Positions 1-8,093 of a stretch of DNA of 50,014 bases are shown here, piece by piece. A program made the translations under genes and the position numbers. The notes beneath the pieces are model-generated. The model ran no database searches, was not told the origin of the DNA, and was given only the letters and a program-made list of their open reading frames with translations. Position 1 is the first letter of the stretch; every line of letters starts with the position of its first letter. Source of the stretch: Ornithoclostridium faecigallinarum (GTDB lineage: Bacteria; Bacillota; Clostridia; Christensenellales; UBA3700); the NCBI GenBank assembly GCA_018713665.1, contig DVOI01000054.1, forward strand, positions 1-50,014. Direction: 5' to 3'.

Positions 1-314
1 TCGGCAGGCAGCATGATGACCTTGCCCTTGCCGAACACGCCGATGACCTCGTGAGGAATGGTCGTGCCGACGGTCGAGACGGTGATCATGTTGCGCTTCG
101 CGATTGCGGTCGCCTTCTTGATCGCCTCGGAGACTTCGGCCGCTTTGCCCATTCCGAGCCCGAGCCTGCCCTGTCCGTCGCCGGCGACTATCAATGCGGA
201 GAACCTCATCGTCTTGCCGCCCTTGACAACCTTGGTGACGCGGTTGATGGCGATCAGCTTGCTGTTGATGTCGTCCTTCTCGCCTTGCTGGAATCTGTTT
301 TCTCTTCTAGCCAT
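1..314 (-). CDS. rpsE: 30S ribosomal protein S5 (3' end cut by window edge)
   Basis: The first 104 codons of S5, a small-subunit protein at the decoding/translocation side that contributes to accuracy. The start is the ATG at 314, read as MARRENRFQQGEKDD, with a GGAGGAAT ribosome site just upstream. The visible part carries the S5 double-stranded RNA-binding fold, with the glycine-rich GDGQGRLGLGMGKA segment around residues 46-59. It follows rplR by 15 nt as the last visible gene of the S10/spc operon; the C-terminal domain lies before base 1. Identity is secure; only completeness is missing. Confidence 0.97.
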   Translation of the reverse strand, partial: MARRENRFQQGEKDDINSKLIAINRVTKVVKGGKTMRFSALIVAGDGQGRLGLGMGKAAEVSEAIKKATAIAKRNMITVSTVGTTIPHEVIGVFGKGKVIMLPA

Positions 315-329
315 TGGTCATTCCTCCGA

Positions 330-698
330 TTAAAACTTCAGGCCGGCTTCTCTCGCGCCGTCCGCGACGCTCTTTACGCGTCCCGTGTAGAGGTATCCGC
401 CTCTGTCGAACACCACCTCGGTGATGCCCGCCGCGAGCGCCTTCTCCGCAGCCGTCTTGCCGACGATCGCGGCAGCTTCGGTCTTGGTCTTGCCCTTGAG
501 CTGATCCGCAAGCGCCTTGTCCAACGTCGAGCACGCCGCGAGGGTGTGACCCTTGACGTCGTCGATGATCTGTACGGAGATGTTGTTGGTGCTCCTGTAC
601 ACGTTGAAGCGCGGTCTCTCGGCGGTGCCGGAGATCTTGTTGCGAAGCCTCTGGTGCCTCTTCTGTCTGATTGCGTTCTTATCTATCTTGTTGATCAT
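330..698 (-). CDS. rplR: 50S ribosomal protein L18
   Basis: A 122-residue L18, which binds 5S rRNA and attaches it to the central protuberance of the large subunit. The basic N-terminus (KNAIRQKRHQRLRNKISG), RPRFNVYRSTNNISVQIIDD and the C-terminal FDRGGYLYTGRVKSVADGAR block are typical. Length is normal for the family. The gene lies 10 nt after rplF and 15 nt before rpsE, the usual order in the spc part of the operon. Co-transcription from the rpsJ promoter is expected, since I see no promoter or terminator inside the cluster. Confidence 0.97.
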   Translation of the reverse strand: MINKIDKNAIRQKRHQRLRNKISGTAERPRFNVYRSTNNISVQIIDDVKGHTLAACSTLDKALADQLKGKTKTEAAAIVGKTAAEKALAAGITEVVFDRGGYLYTGRVKSVADGAREAGLKF

Positions 699-708
699 AG
701 CTCACTCC

Positions 709-1251
709 TTATTTGGTACCCTTCTTGCCTTCCTTGCGGACGACCACTTCATCCTTGTAGCGGATACCGTAGACGTGATAGGGATCGGGCTTTCTCAGCG
801 CTCTGATGTTCGCGGCGATCTGTCCGACGAGCTCGTTGTCGATACCCTTGACAATGATGTCCTTTTCGCCCTCGACGTCAAAGGTGATGCCGGGAACTTC
901 GTTGACCTCGATGTTGTGCGAGTAGCCGATGTTGAGCACAATCTTGCCTCCTTGCTTGACCACCCTGTAACCGACGCCGTTGATCGTGAGCGACTTTTGG
1001 TAACCCTTGGTCACGCCCTCGACCATGTTGCCGATCAGCTTGCGGTAAAGCCCGTGCATGGACTTGACTTCCTTTTCCTCGTTGCTGCGAGTGCAGTGGA
1101 GCACGCCGCCGTCGATGTTGACGGAGATGTGCTTGTCGACCGCCCTTTGCAATGTGCCCTTGGGGCCTTTGACCGTCACGACATTCTCGGGGCTGACCGT
1201 AATTTCGACGCCCGCGGGGATGACGAGGGGCATTCTTCCGATTCTTGACAT
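709..1251 (-). CDS. rplF: 50S ribosomal protein L6
   Basis: A 180-residue L6, located near the sarcin-ricin loop and factor-binding site of the 50S subunit. It starts MSRIGRMPLVIPAGVEI, contains the paired L6 folds, and ends with the signature region KPDPYHVYGIRYKDEVVVRKEGKKG. Length is usual. It sits 10 nt after rpsH and 10 nt before rplR. The ATG has a GGAGG-type site in the short gap. No oddities seen. Confidence 0.97.
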   Translation of the reverse strand: MSRIGRMPLVIPAGVEITVSPENVVTVKGPKGTLQRAVDKHISVNIDGGVLHCTRSNEEKEVKSMHGLYRKLIGNMVEGVTKGYQKSLTINGVGYRVVKQGGKIVLNIGYSHNIEVNEVPGITFDVEGEKDIIVKGIDNELVGQIAANIRALRKPDPYHVYGIRYKDEVVVRKEGKKGTK

Positions 1252-1261
1252 GTCGACCTCC

Positions 1262-1660
1262 TTACCAGACGTACGCGAGCACTTCGCCGCCTACGTTCTC
1301 TTTGCGAGCCTGCTTGTCGGTCATGACGCCCTTGGACGTGGACATAATCGCCACTCCGAGGCCGCCCAAAACCTTGGGGAGCTTGTCCGCCGGAGCGTAA
1401 ACTCTCAAGCCGGGCTTGGATATTCTCTTGATGCCGGTAATTGCGCGCTCTTTCTTCGCACCGTACTTCAATGCAATCGTCATCGTCTTGATGACGCCGT
1501 CTTCTTTGACTTCGACCGAGTTGATGTAGCCCTCTTCGACGAGAATGTCGGCAATCGACTTCTTCATCTTGGAGAAGGGAACTTCAACCGTCTCGTGCTT
1601 CGCGGTCAGTCCGTTGCGGATACGTGTGAGCATATCGGCGATGGGATCTGTGATGTTCAT
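1262..1660 (-). CDS. rpsH: 30S ribosomal protein S8
   Basis: A 132-residue S8, which binds the central domain of 16S rRNA and in E. coli also represses the spc operon through its mRNA. MNITDPIADMLTRIRNG at the start and the C-terminal GLGVAIMSTSKGVMTDKQAR block are family signatures. It lies between rpsN (15 nt upstream) and rplF. Whether S8 autoregulates here cannot be judged; I see no 16S-like mimic around the rplE start, though I could not fold the region. Confidence 0.97.
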   Translation of the reverse strand: MNITDPIADMLTRIRNGLTAKHETVEVPFSKMKKSIADILVEEGYINSVEVKEDGVIKTMTIALKYGAKKERAITGIKRISKPGLRVYAPADKLPKVLGGLGVAIMSTSKGVMTDKQARKENVGGEVLAYVW

Positions 1661-1675
1661 ATCTCTACCTCCAAA

Positions 1676-1861
1676 TTACCAGCTGGCCTTCTTGACCCCG
1701 GGGATCTCGCCCTTGTAGGCAAGGTTCCTGAAGCAGATTCTGCAGATGCCGTACTTTCTCAATACGGAGTGCGGTCTTCCGCAGATCTTGCATCTGGTAT
1801 ACGCCCTCGTGGAGTACTTGGGAGCCTTTTGCTGCTTGTTGATCATAGCTTTCTTTGCCAT
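1676..1861 (-). CDS. rpsN: 30S ribosomal protein S14, zinc-binding type Z
   Basis: A 61-residue S14 of the short, zinc-binding (C+) class. The four cysteines are seen in CKICGRPHSVLRKYGICRIC, around residues 24-43, and would hold one Zn ion. The length of 61 and the C-terminus GVKKASW are typical of Gram-positive type Z S14. Some genomes carry a second zinc-free paralogue for zinc starvation; none is in this window. It sits 12 nt after rplE and 15 nt before rpsH. Confidence 0.97.
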   Translation of the reverse strand: MAKKAMINKQQKAPKYSTRAYTRCKICGRPHSVLRKYGICRICFRNLAYKGEIPGVKKASW

Positions 1862-1873
1862 ATCTGTAACTCC

Positions 1874-2428
1874 TTATTTCTCGAAAGGCATACCGAGCAA
1901 CGCAAGCAGCTCTTTTGCCTCGGCATCCGTCTTCGCCGTGGTGACGAAGCAGATGTCAAATCCTCTGATTTTCTCGATCTTGTCATAGGAGATCTCGGGG
2001 AAGATCAATTGCTCCTTGACGCCCATCGAGTAGTTGCCTCTGCCGTCGAACGAGTCGGCAGGGACGCCCTTGAAGTCTCTGACGCGCGGCAGCGCGACCG
2101 AGATCAACTTGTCCATGAAGTCGTACATCTTCGCACCGCGGAGCGTAACCTTGGCGCCGATGACCTGACCTTCTCTGACCTTGAAGTTCGCGACGCTCTT
2201 CTTCGCCTTCGTGGCGACGGGCGCCTGCCCGGTGATCGCCTTGAGCTCTTCGGTCGCGAGCTGCATGCTCTTGCTGTTGTCCTTGATGTCTCCGAAGCCG
2301 GCGTTGACGACAATCTTGACGAGCTTGGGGACTTCGTTGACGTTCTTGTATCCGAATTTCTTGATGAGCGCGGGAACCGCCTCGTTCTTGTAGGTGTCCG
2401 CAACTCTGTAAACTCTCTCTTCTTTCAC
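1874..2428 (-). CDS. rplE: 50S ribosomal protein L5
   Basis: A 184-residue L5, which contacts 5S rRNA and the P-site tRNA at the central protuberance. It includes KLVKIVVNAGFGDIKDN near residues 35-51, FKVREGQVIGAKVTLRG in the middle and the C-terminal RGFDICFVTTAKTDAEAKELL. Length and position (15 nt after rplX) are standard. Identity is secure. Confidence 0.97.
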   Translation of the reverse strand: MKEERVYRVADTYKNEAVPALIKKFGYKNVNEVPKLVKIVVNAGFGDIKDNSKSMQLATEELKAITGQAPVATKAKKSVANFKVREGQVIGAKVTLRGAKMYDFMDKLISVALPRVRDFKGVPADSFDGRGNYSMGVKEQLIFPEISYDKIEKIRGFDICFVTTAKTDAEAKELLALLGMPFEK

Positions 2429-2443
2429 GTTGAGGTCCTCCGA

Positions 2444-2896
2444 TTACTTGCTCTCTTCGTCCGTCTTCTTCGCAGACTTCTTGGTCGCGGTCTTGGACTT
2501 CGAGGCGGTCTTTGCGGTCTTCTTCGCCGCGGTCTTCGCCTTGGCCTTGCTGACATTGTCGAGGCTCGCGCCGCACTTCTTGCAGACGCGCTCCTTGTTC
2601 GCCTTGCCGTCCTCGCCGACCGTCACGCTGTGACCGACCTTGGTGGCCTTGCCGCAGGAGGGGCAGACAATCATGACGTTGGAGATGTCAATCGCCCTCT
2701 CCTTCTCGACGATGCCGCCCTTTTCACGGCCGCTGCGCGGTTTGACGAAGTGCTTCTCCGTCTTGAGACCGGCGCCGCTGACGACAACTCTCGCGCCGTC
2801 ATCCTTTTTGATGACCTTGTCGACCTGTCCGCTCTTGCCTTTATCTTCTCCGGCGATCACGATGACCGCGTCGCCTTTTTTGATGCTGTAACTCAT
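2444..2896 (-). CDS. rplX: 50S ribosomal protein L24 with zinc knuckle and Lys/Ala-rich tail
   Basis: L24 starts early 50S assembly by binding the 5' end of 23S rRNA. I place the start at the ATG at 2896 (MSYSIKKGDAVIVIAGEDKG), which has AGGAGG eight nt upstream; a longer reading would run into rplN. The KOW motif is at about residues 5-25. A CPSC...CKKC pair near residues 78-110 looks like a zinc knuckle, as in many L24 proteins. The protein is 150 residues, against roughly 100-105 usual. The last 40 or so are a low-complexity Lys/Ala/Thr tail ending in TDEESK, a type of basic extension that is probably disordered. Confidence 0.95.
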   Translation of the reverse strand: MSYSIKKGDAVIVIAGEDKGKSGQVDKVIKKDDGARVVVSGAGLKTEKHFVKPRSGREKGGIVEKERAIDISNVMIVCPSCGKATKVGHSVTVGEDGKANKERVCKKCGASLDNVSKAKAKTAAKKTAKTASKSKTATKKSAKKTDEESK

Positions 2897-2909
2897 TGTC
2901 CTGTCCTCC

Positions 2910-3278
2910 TCAAATGACCTCGGGCGCAAGGGAGATGATCTTCATGTAGTCCTTGTCGCGAAGCTCTCTTGCGATTGGTCCGAAGATACGGGTGCCTCTG
3001 GGCTGCTTTTGGTTGTCGATGATGACGGCGGCGTTGTCGTCGAACCTGATATAGGAGCCGTCGTTCCTTCTGACGCCCTTTGTGGTCCTGACGATGACCG
3101 CCTTGACGACCTCGCCCTTCTTGACGGCGCCGCCGGGGATGGCGCTCTGCACCGCCGCGACGATTACGTCTCCGATATTGCCGCTCCTGCGGAAAGAACC
3201 GCCGAGCACCCTGATGCATTTGATCTCTTTGGCGCCGGAGTTGTCCGCAACGTTGAGTCTTGTTTCGGGTTGTATCAT
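2910..3278 (-). CDS. rplN: 50S ribosomal protein L14
   Basis: A 122-residue L14, at the subunit interface near the factor-binding region. It begins MIQPETRLNVADNSGAKE and ends with IFGPIARELRDKDYMKI, both family signatures. It is exactly the usual length, 16 nt after rpsQ and 13 nt before rplX. No regulatory features visible. Confidence 0.98.
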   Translation of the reverse strand: MIQPETRLNVADNSGAKEIKCIRVLGGSFRRSGNIGDVIVAAVQSAIPGGAVKKGEVVKAVIVRTTKGVRRNDGSYIRFDDNAAVIIDNQKQPRGTRIFGPIARELRDKDYMKIISLAPEVI

Positions 3279-3294
3279 TTCGGTTCCTCCCGGC

Positions 3295-3549
3295 TTATTT
3301 AGCCTTTTCCACTATTTTGACGACGCGCCAGCACTTGTCCTTGCTGAGCGGTCTTGTCTCGGCGATCAACACTCTGTCGCCGACGCCGCACTCGTTGAGC
3401 TCGTCATGAGCCTTGAACTTCTTGGTCCTGTTGACGATTTTGCCGTACAAGGGATGCTTGACGCGCTCCCTGATGGCGACGACAACGGTCTTGTCCATCT
3501 TGTCGCTGACGACAACGCCGACCCTGTTCTTCCTGAGATTTCTTTCCAT
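3295..3549 (-). CDS. rpsQ: 30S ribosomal protein S17
   Basis: An 84-residue S17, an OB-fold protein that binds 16S rRNA early in 30S assembly. MERNLRKNRVGVVVSDKMDKT and the later VGDRVLIAETRPLSKDKCWR are diagnostic. It is 8 nt after rpmC and 16 nt before rplN in canonical order. Nothing unusual. Confidence 0.97.
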   Translation of the reverse strand: MERNLRKNRVGVVVSDKMDKTVVVAIRERVKHPLYGKIVNRTKKFKAHDELNECGVGDRVLIAETRPLSKDKCWRVVKIVEKAK

Positions 3550-3557
3550 GATTTACC

Positions 3558-3800
3558 TCACTTCGCCTTCTTGGCGGACTTCTTCGCCGCCTTCGCGGGC
3601 TCGACGCTGAGACCGAGCTCTCTCTGACGAATGACCGTCATGCATCTGGCGATGTCCTTCTTGGTCGCGGCAATCTTGCTGTTGTTGTCGAGATTGCCCG
3701 CTTTGTGCTTGAAGCGAAGGTCGAACAATTCCTGTTTGAGCGCCGCAAGCTTGACCTGCAACTCATCGTTGGTCATTTCGAAAAAGTTAGTTGTTTTCAT
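3558..3800 (-). CDS. rpmC: 50S ribosomal protein L29 with basic C-terminal extension
   Basis: An 80-residue L29, at the polypeptide exit where it helps form the docking site for SRP and trigger factor. The core runs from MKTTNFFEMTNDELQVKLAA to the KKDIARCMTVIRQRE helix. About 15 extra residues follow (SVEPAKAAKKSAKKAK), a Lys/Ala tail like that on L24 in this operon; the usual length is 60-70. Its first 14 nt overlap the end of rplP, implying translational coupling. Confidence 0.95.
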   Translation of the reverse strand: MKTTNFFEMTNDELQVKLAALKQELFDLRFKHKAGNLDNNSKIAATKKDIARCMTVIRQRELGLSVEPAKAAKKSAKKAK

Positions 3801-4233
3801 CGTTGTTCACCTCGCTCTGCTCGGCGCTTTCCGCCTTGACGAACTTGCACTTGACCGGGAGCTTGTGTCCCGCAAGACGCAACGCCTCTCTTGCGACTTC
3901 CTCGGAAACGCCCGCCATCTCGAACATCACTCTGCCCGGCTTGACGACCGCCACCCAGTACTCGACGCTTCCCTTACCGCTACCCATACGGGTCTCGGCA
4001 GGCTTCTTGGTGATAGGCTTGTGGGGGAAGATGTCAATCCACACCTTGCCGCCTCTCTTGATATATCTGGTCATTGCGATACGGGCAGCCTCAATCTGAT
4101 TGGAAGTGATCCAACCCGGCTCGAGCGCCATCAAACCGTACTCGCCGTACGCGACGCGGTTGCCCTTTGTCGCCTTTCCCGTCATTCTGCCGCGGTGAAC
4201 GCGACGTCTCTTGACTCTCTTAGGCATCAACAT
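3787..4233 (-). CDS. rplP: 50S ribosomal protein L16 with acidic tail
   Basis: L16 organises the A-site/peptidyl-transferase region of the 50S subunit. The start ATG at 4233 forms TAATG with the rpsC stop and has AAGGAGG nine nt upstream; an ATG two codons later (MPKRVKRRRVHRGRM) is the alternative. Signatures are WITSNQIEAARIAMTRYIKR, KPITKKPAETRMGSGKG and VMFEMAGVSEEVAREALRLA. At 148 residues it is slightly long because of a C-terminal acidic/Asn tail ending in NNDENN, encoded partly in the 14-nt overlap with rpmC. Confidence 0.96.
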   Translation of the reverse strand: MLMPKRVKRRRVHRGRMTGKATKGNRVAYGEYGLMALEPGWITSNQIEAARIAMTRYIKRGGKVWIDIFPHKPITKKPAETRMGSGKGSVEYWVAVVKPGRVMFEMAGVSEEVAREALRLAGHKLPVKCKFVKAESAEQSEVNNDENN

Positions 4234-4904
4234 TATGCATTTCCTCCTTCGCCTGTGACAGCGGTCTTGCCGAGGATCTCACCCTTGTACACCCACGTCT
4301 TGACGCCGATGATACCGAAAGTCGTCCTTGCCTGCGCAAAACCGTAATCGATATCCGCTCTGAGCGTCTGAAGGGGGATGGATCCCTCGTGATACTTTTC
4401 GCTTCTCGCGATTTCGGCGCCGTCAAGTCTGCCGGAAACCATGACCTTGACGCCCTTGGCGCCCGCTCTCATCGCGCGGCCGATCGCCGACTTCATCGCG
4501 CGGCGGAAAGACTTCCTTTCTTCAAGCTCTTTGGCGATGTTCTCCGCAACGAGCTGAGCGTCGACATCCGGTCTCTTGACCTCGAACACGTTGATGCTCA
4601 CTTCCTTGCTCTTGGAGATCTTCTTGACCTCATCGGTCATCTGATTGACGCCCGCACCTTGCTTGCCGATGAGCACCGACGGCTTGGATGTGTAGACGTT
4701 GACGGTCAACACGCCGACCGAGCTGATGCGACTGATCGCAATGCGACTGATCGCCATTTCGTAATACTTCTTCTTGAGGAACTCTCTGATTTTGTAATCC
4801 TCGATGAGGTAGTCGGAGAAGGACTTCTTGTCCGCATACCACTGGGCGTCCCATTCCTTGTTGACGCCGATCCTCATGCCTTTGGGGCTGACTTTCTGAC
4901 CCAT
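4233..4904 (-). CDS. rpsC: 30S ribosomal protein S3
   Basis: A 223-residue S3, at the mRNA entry site with helicase-like and RNA-binding roles. It starts MGQKVSPKGMRIGVNKEWD. The KH domain includes VLIGKQGAGVNQMTDEVKK (GxxG loop near residue 78), and the C-terminal domain has GRLDGAEIARSEKYHEGSIP. The stop overlaps the rplP start by one base (TAATG). One base separates it from rplV. Confidence 0.97.
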   Translation of the reverse strand: MGQKVSPKGMRIGVNKEWDAQWYADKKSFSDYLIEDYKIREFLKKKYYEMAISRIAISRISSVGVLTVNVYTSKPSVLIGKQGAGVNQMTDEVKKISKSKEVSINVFEVKRPDVDAQLVAENIAKELEERKSFRRAMKSAIGRAMRAGAKGVKVMVSGRLDGAEIARSEKYHEGSIPLQTLRADIDYGFAQARTTFGIIGVKTWVYKGEILGKTAVTGEGGNA

Positions 4905-4905
4905 G

Positions 4906-5301
4906 TTATCTCTCCTCCGTTTTCGTATCGAGAATGACGGTGATGTGGCTGGTCCTCTTGTTGATTCTCGAGGCGCTGCCCTTCGCCCTCGGCATCACCC
5001 TCTTGAGGATGGGGCCGGCATTGGCGTAGCACTCTGCGACATAAAGTTCGCCCTTGCTCATGTTGAGATTGTTCTCCGCATTCGCTGCTGCGGACTCGAG
5101 CACCTTGAGCAACGGCTCGCACGCCGCCTTGCGTGTCGACTTGAGGATCGCGACCGCTTCGGTGTATCCGACGCCGCGAATGACGTCGAGGACAATCCTC
5201 ACCTTGTCGGGAGAGATCCTGACATACTTGGCGACGGCCCTGGGACGCTTGTCCGCGCTCTCTTGACGCGCCGCGGCTTTTTCTCTTATTCTCTTTGCCA
5301 T
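4906..5301 (-). CDS. rplV: 50S ribosomal protein L22
   Basis: A 131-residue L22, whose beta-hairpin lines the nascent-peptide tunnel. Core motifs are KYVRISPDKVRIVLDVIRG, LKVLESAAANAENN and the hairpin/C-terminal region with RASH-like KGSASRINKRTSHITVILD. The first 20 or so residues are a basic, Ala/Lys/Arg-rich extension (MAKRIREKAAARQESADKRP), making it longer than the usual 110-115. The start ATG at 5301 follows a GGAG-type site. Confidence 0.96.
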   Translation of the reverse strand: MAKRIREKAAARQESADKRPRAVAKYVRISPDKVRIVLDVIRGVGYTEAVAILKSTRKAACEPLLKVLESAAANAENNLNMSKGELYVAECYANAGPILKRVMPRAKGSASRINKRTSHITVILDTKTEER

Positions 5302-5320
5302 TTTTCAGTTCTCCTCCGAA

Positions 5321-5599
5321 TTACTTCTTGCCGGTCGTCTTCTCTCCGGCGTGACCCTTGAAGGTACGCGTGGGAGCGAATTCGCCCAACTTGCATCCGA
5401 CCATATCTTCGGTGATGTATACGGGAACGTGCTTGCGACCGTCGTGAACGGCGATCGTGTGTCCGACCATCTCGGGGAAGATAGTAGAAGAACGCGACCA
5501 GGTCTTGACAACCTTTTTCTCGTTCGCCTCGTTCATGGCGATTATCCTCTTGATCAACCTCTCTTCAACGAAAGGCCCTTTCTTAACAGATCTGCTCAT
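5321..5599 (-). CDS. rpsS: 30S ribosomal protein S19
   Basis: A 92-residue S19, at the head of the 30S subunit near the A-site tRNA. MSRSVKKGPFVEERLIKRI and the TWSRSSTIFPEMVGHTIAVH block are signatures, and the C-terminal FAPTRTFKGHAGEK completes it. It has GGAGGA upstream, 16 nt after rplB and 19 nt before rplV. Ordinary. Confidence 0.97.
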   Translation of the reverse strand: MSRSVKKGPFVEERLIKRIIAMNEANEKKVVKTWSRSSTIFPEMVGHTIAVHDGRKHVPVYITEDMVGCKLGEFAPTRTFKGHAGEKTTGKK

Positions 5600-5615
5600 T
5601 CTTCTGTCCTCCGCA

Positions 5616-6440
5616 TTAGTTGATACGCTTGATGATCATCTTGTTGCTCTTGTTCTTGTGCCTGGTCTTGTGACCGAGAGTGGGAACGCCCCACGGGGTA
5701 ACAGGACTGGGCATACCGATCGGAGACTTGCCTTCGCCGCCGCCGTGCGGGTGGTCGTTCGGGTTCATGACCACACCTCTGACGGTAGGTCTGACGCCCA
5801 TGTGACGATGACGTCCCGCCTTGCCGATGCTGACGATCTCGTGCTCGAGGTTGCCCACCTGACCGACCGTCGCGCGGCACTTGACGAGGATGTATCTCAT
5901 CTCGCCGCTGGGAAGTCTCAAGGTCGCATACTTGCCTTCTTTCGCCATCAGCTGAGCGCTTCCGCCCGCCGCTCTCGCGATTTGACCGCCCTTGCCCGGC
6001 TGCATCTCGATGTTGTGGACCAAGGTACCGACGGGAATCTTCTCGAGAGGCAACGCGTTGCCTGCCTTGATGTCCGCGGTCTCGCCGCTCATCACGGTGT
6101 CGCCCACCTGCAGTCCGACGGGAGCCAAGATGTATCTCTTCTCGCCGTCCGCATAGTTGAGAAGGGCGATGAACGCGCTCCTGTAGGGATCGTATTCAAT
6201 CGACGCGACCTTCGCCGGAACTCCGTCCTTGTTGCGCTTGAAGTCGATGATGCGGTACTTCGCGCGGTTGCCGCCGCCGATGTGTCTGACGGTGATGCGG
6301 CCGTTTGCGTTGCGTCCGCCCGTCTTGCTCCTGCTCTCGAGCAGGCTCTTCTCCGGTTTGTCCGTCGTAATCTCGCTGTACGAGAGACTCGTCATATGAC
6401 GACGGCCGTCCGAAGTCGGATTGTATCTCTTAAGTGCCAT
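5616..6440 (-). CDS. rplB: 50S ribosomal protein L2
   Basis: A 274-residue L2, needed for subunit association and peptidyl transfer. It starts MALKRYNPTSDGRRHMTSLSY and ends with the conserved loop PTVRGVVMNPNDHPHGGGEG, whose histidine near residue 230 corresponds to the functionally important E. coli His229. Length is normal. Gap to rplW is 15 nt. Confidence 0.98.
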   Translation of the reverse strand: MALKRYNPTSDGRRHMTSLSYSEITTDKPEKSLLESRSKTGGRNANGRITVRHIGGGNRAKYRIIDFKRNKDGVPAKVASIEYDPYRSAFIALLNYADGEKRYILAPVGLQVGDTVMSGETADIKAGNALPLEKIPVGTLVHNIEMQPGKGGQIARAAGGSAQLMAKEGKYATLRLPSGEMRYILVKCRATVGQVGNLEHEIVSIGKAGRHRHMGVRPTVRGVVMNPNDHPHGGGEGKSPIGMPSPVTPWGVPTLGHKTRHKNKSNKMIIKRIN

Positions 6441-6455
6441 TGTCTATTCCTCCTA

Positions 6456-6746
6456 TCAGGACAAGCTATCGAAGAACTCGATGGGCTTGCTGTCCTTGGA
6501 AAGTTGAACGATCGCCTTCTTGTACGAGGAAGTCGTGCCCTCATACCTTCCCATGCGCTTCTTCTTTCCGTCGTAGTTGGCGGTGTTGACTTTCTCCACC
6601 TTGACCCCGAAGATGTCCTCGACTGCGACTTTGATTTGAGTCTTGGTCGCCCTCTTGTCCACCTTGAAGGTATATCTCTTGGCTTGGATGCCGTCGTAAC
6701 TCTTCTCAGTCAGCATAGGACTGATGATGATGTCGTACATGTTCAT
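6456..6746 (-). CDS. rplW: 50S ribosomal protein L23
   Basis: A 96-residue L23, part of the tunnel-exit docking platform for trigger factor and SRP. The start is the ATG at 6746 (MNMYDIIISPMLTEKS), which overlaps the rplD stop as ATGA and has AGGAGG within the rplD coding end. A longer in-frame reading extends into rplD and is rejected. YTFKVDKRATKTQIKVAVED is the typical core. Confidence 0.96.
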   Translation of the reverse strand: MNMYDIIISPMLTEKSYDGIQAKRYTFKVDKRATKTQIKVAVEDIFGVKVEKVNTANYDGKKKRMGRYEGTTSSYKKAIVQLSKDSKPIEFFDSLS

Positions 6747-7381
6747 TCTGCTACCTCCTCGGCGCCGTACTTGGCGTTGAGCTTTTCGACCGCCGCCTTG
6801 GTGACGATGCACTTGCCGTTGGCGGCAAGCTCATAGACGTTGATGACATCGACGTTGGTCACGGTCAAGCCCGGAATGTTGCCGCTCGCCCTCAAAATCG
6901 TCTCGTCGACGGTGTCGGTCACGACCAAAACTTTGCCGTTGACCGCAAAGTTCTTGAGCACAGCCGCCATCAACTTTGTCTTTGCGTCCTCAAGCTCGAG
7001 CTTGTCGACCACGGTCAGACCGCCGTCCGCAACTCTCGCGGAAAGAGCGCTGACGAACGCCGCCCTCTTCATCTTCTTGTTAATCTTTTGAGAGAAATCT
7101 CTCTGCTTGGGCGCGAACACGACGCCGCCGCCCGTCCATTGCGGACTGCGAATGGAGCCTTGGCGAGCCCTGCCGGTGCCCTTTTGACGCCACGGCTTCT
7201 TGCCGCCGCCTCTGACCTCGCTGCGGGTCAAAGTGCTCTTGTTGCCCTGTCTTTGGTTGGCGAGATACGCGACGACGACTTGGTGCACGAGAGCTTCGTT
7301 GTATTCGCATCCGAACACGCTGTCGCTGACGTTCATCTTGCCGACTTCTTTCGCCTTCATATTATATACATTGAGTTCCAT
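6743..7381 (-). CDS. rplD: 50S ribosomal protein L4
   Basis: A 212-residue L4, which lines the exit tunnel and in E. coli represses the S10 operon at its leader. Signatures include GNKSTLTRSEVRGGGKKPWR and the tunnel loop GTGRARQGSIRSPQWTGGGV at about residues 70-90. The start has AAGGAGATC upstream. L4 would be the candidate effector if the rpsJ leader hairpin (8475-8493) works as an attenuator; this is inference. Confidence 0.97.
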   Translation of the reverse strand: MELNVYNMKAKEVGKMNVSDSVFGCEYNEALVHQVVVAYLANQRQGNKSTLTRSEVRGGGKKPWRQKGTGRARQGSIRSPQWTGGGVVFAPKQRDFSQKINKKMKRAAFVSALSARVADGGLTVVDKLELEDAKTKLMAAVLKNFAVNGKVLVVTDTVDETILRASGNIPGLTVTNVDVINVYELAANGKCIVTKAAVEKLNAKYGAEEVAE

Positions 7382-7395
7382 ATCTCTTGATCTCC

Positions 7396-8040
7396 TTACG
7401 CCTTGCTGGCCGTCTTGACGACGACCGTGCCGCCCTTGGGACCCGGAACCGCGCCCTTGACGAGAATCAGATTGCGATTCTTGTCGACCTTGACAACGGT
7501 CAAGTTCTGGACCGTCACGCGCTCATTGCCCCAATGTCCGGACATCTTCTTGTTCTTGAACACTCTCGACGGTGTCGAGTTTGCGCTCAAAGAACCGACG
7601 CCTCTGTGGTAACCGGAACCATGAGCCATGGGGCCGCAATGTTGGTTCCATCTCTTGATGGCGCCGGTGAAACCGTGACCCTTGCTGGTGCCGACAACGT
7701 CGACCTTGTCGCCCGCCGCGAACACGTCGCAGGTGATCGCGCCGCCCACTTCGTACGCCGAGCAATCGTCCAGCCTGAACTCCTTGAGAGTGCGCATCGG
7801 CTTGACGCCCGCCTTGGCGTAGTGGCCCTTCAAGGGCTTGTTGGTCAGCTTGTCCGCTCTCTTGTCGTCCTTGTAAGAGCCAAACGCCACCTGTACGGCG
7901 TCGTAGCCGTCCTTGTCCACGGTCTTCTTTTGAACGACGGGGCAGGGACCTGCCTCCACGACCGTGACCGGGATCACTATGCCGTCTTCGGTGAAGACTT
8001 GGCTCATCCCGAGTTTCTTTCCAATGATTGCTTTATTCAT
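7396..8040 (-). CDS. rplC: 50S ribosomal protein L3
   Basis: A 214-residue L3, an early-assembly protein that reaches the peptidyl-transferase centre. It starts MNKAIIGKKLGMSQVFTEDG. The conserved HGSGYHRGVGSLSANSTPSR segment near residues 135-155 holds the glutamine-methylation neighbourhood of the family. GGAGGTGAA lies 12 nt before the ATG, slightly far. The 53-nt gap to rpsJ is the longest inside the ribosomal cluster. Confidence 0.97.
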   Translation of the reverse strand: MNKAIIGKKLGMSQVFTEDGIVIPVTVVEAGPCPVVQKKTVDKDGYDAVQVAFGSYKDDKRADKLTNKPLKGHYAKAGVKPMRTLKEFRLDDCSAYEVGGAITCDVFAAGDKVDVVGTSKGHGFTGAIKRWNQHCGPMAHGSGYHRGVGSLSANSTPSRVFKNKKMSGHWGNERVTVQNLTVVKVDKNRNLILVKGAVPGPKGGTVVVKTASKA

Positions 8041-8093
8041 AGATAAAGTTCACCTCCGATATTTCCTGCCGCCGAAGCGGCCGAATTGTCTTG

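Noticed and set aside
1058..2917. A 619-codon open frame on the plus strand across rpsH-rplX
   Set aside because: It lies opposite certain ribosomal protein genes, has no ribosome site and arises from GC-rich codon bias. The same applies to the many other long opposite-strand frames in the window.
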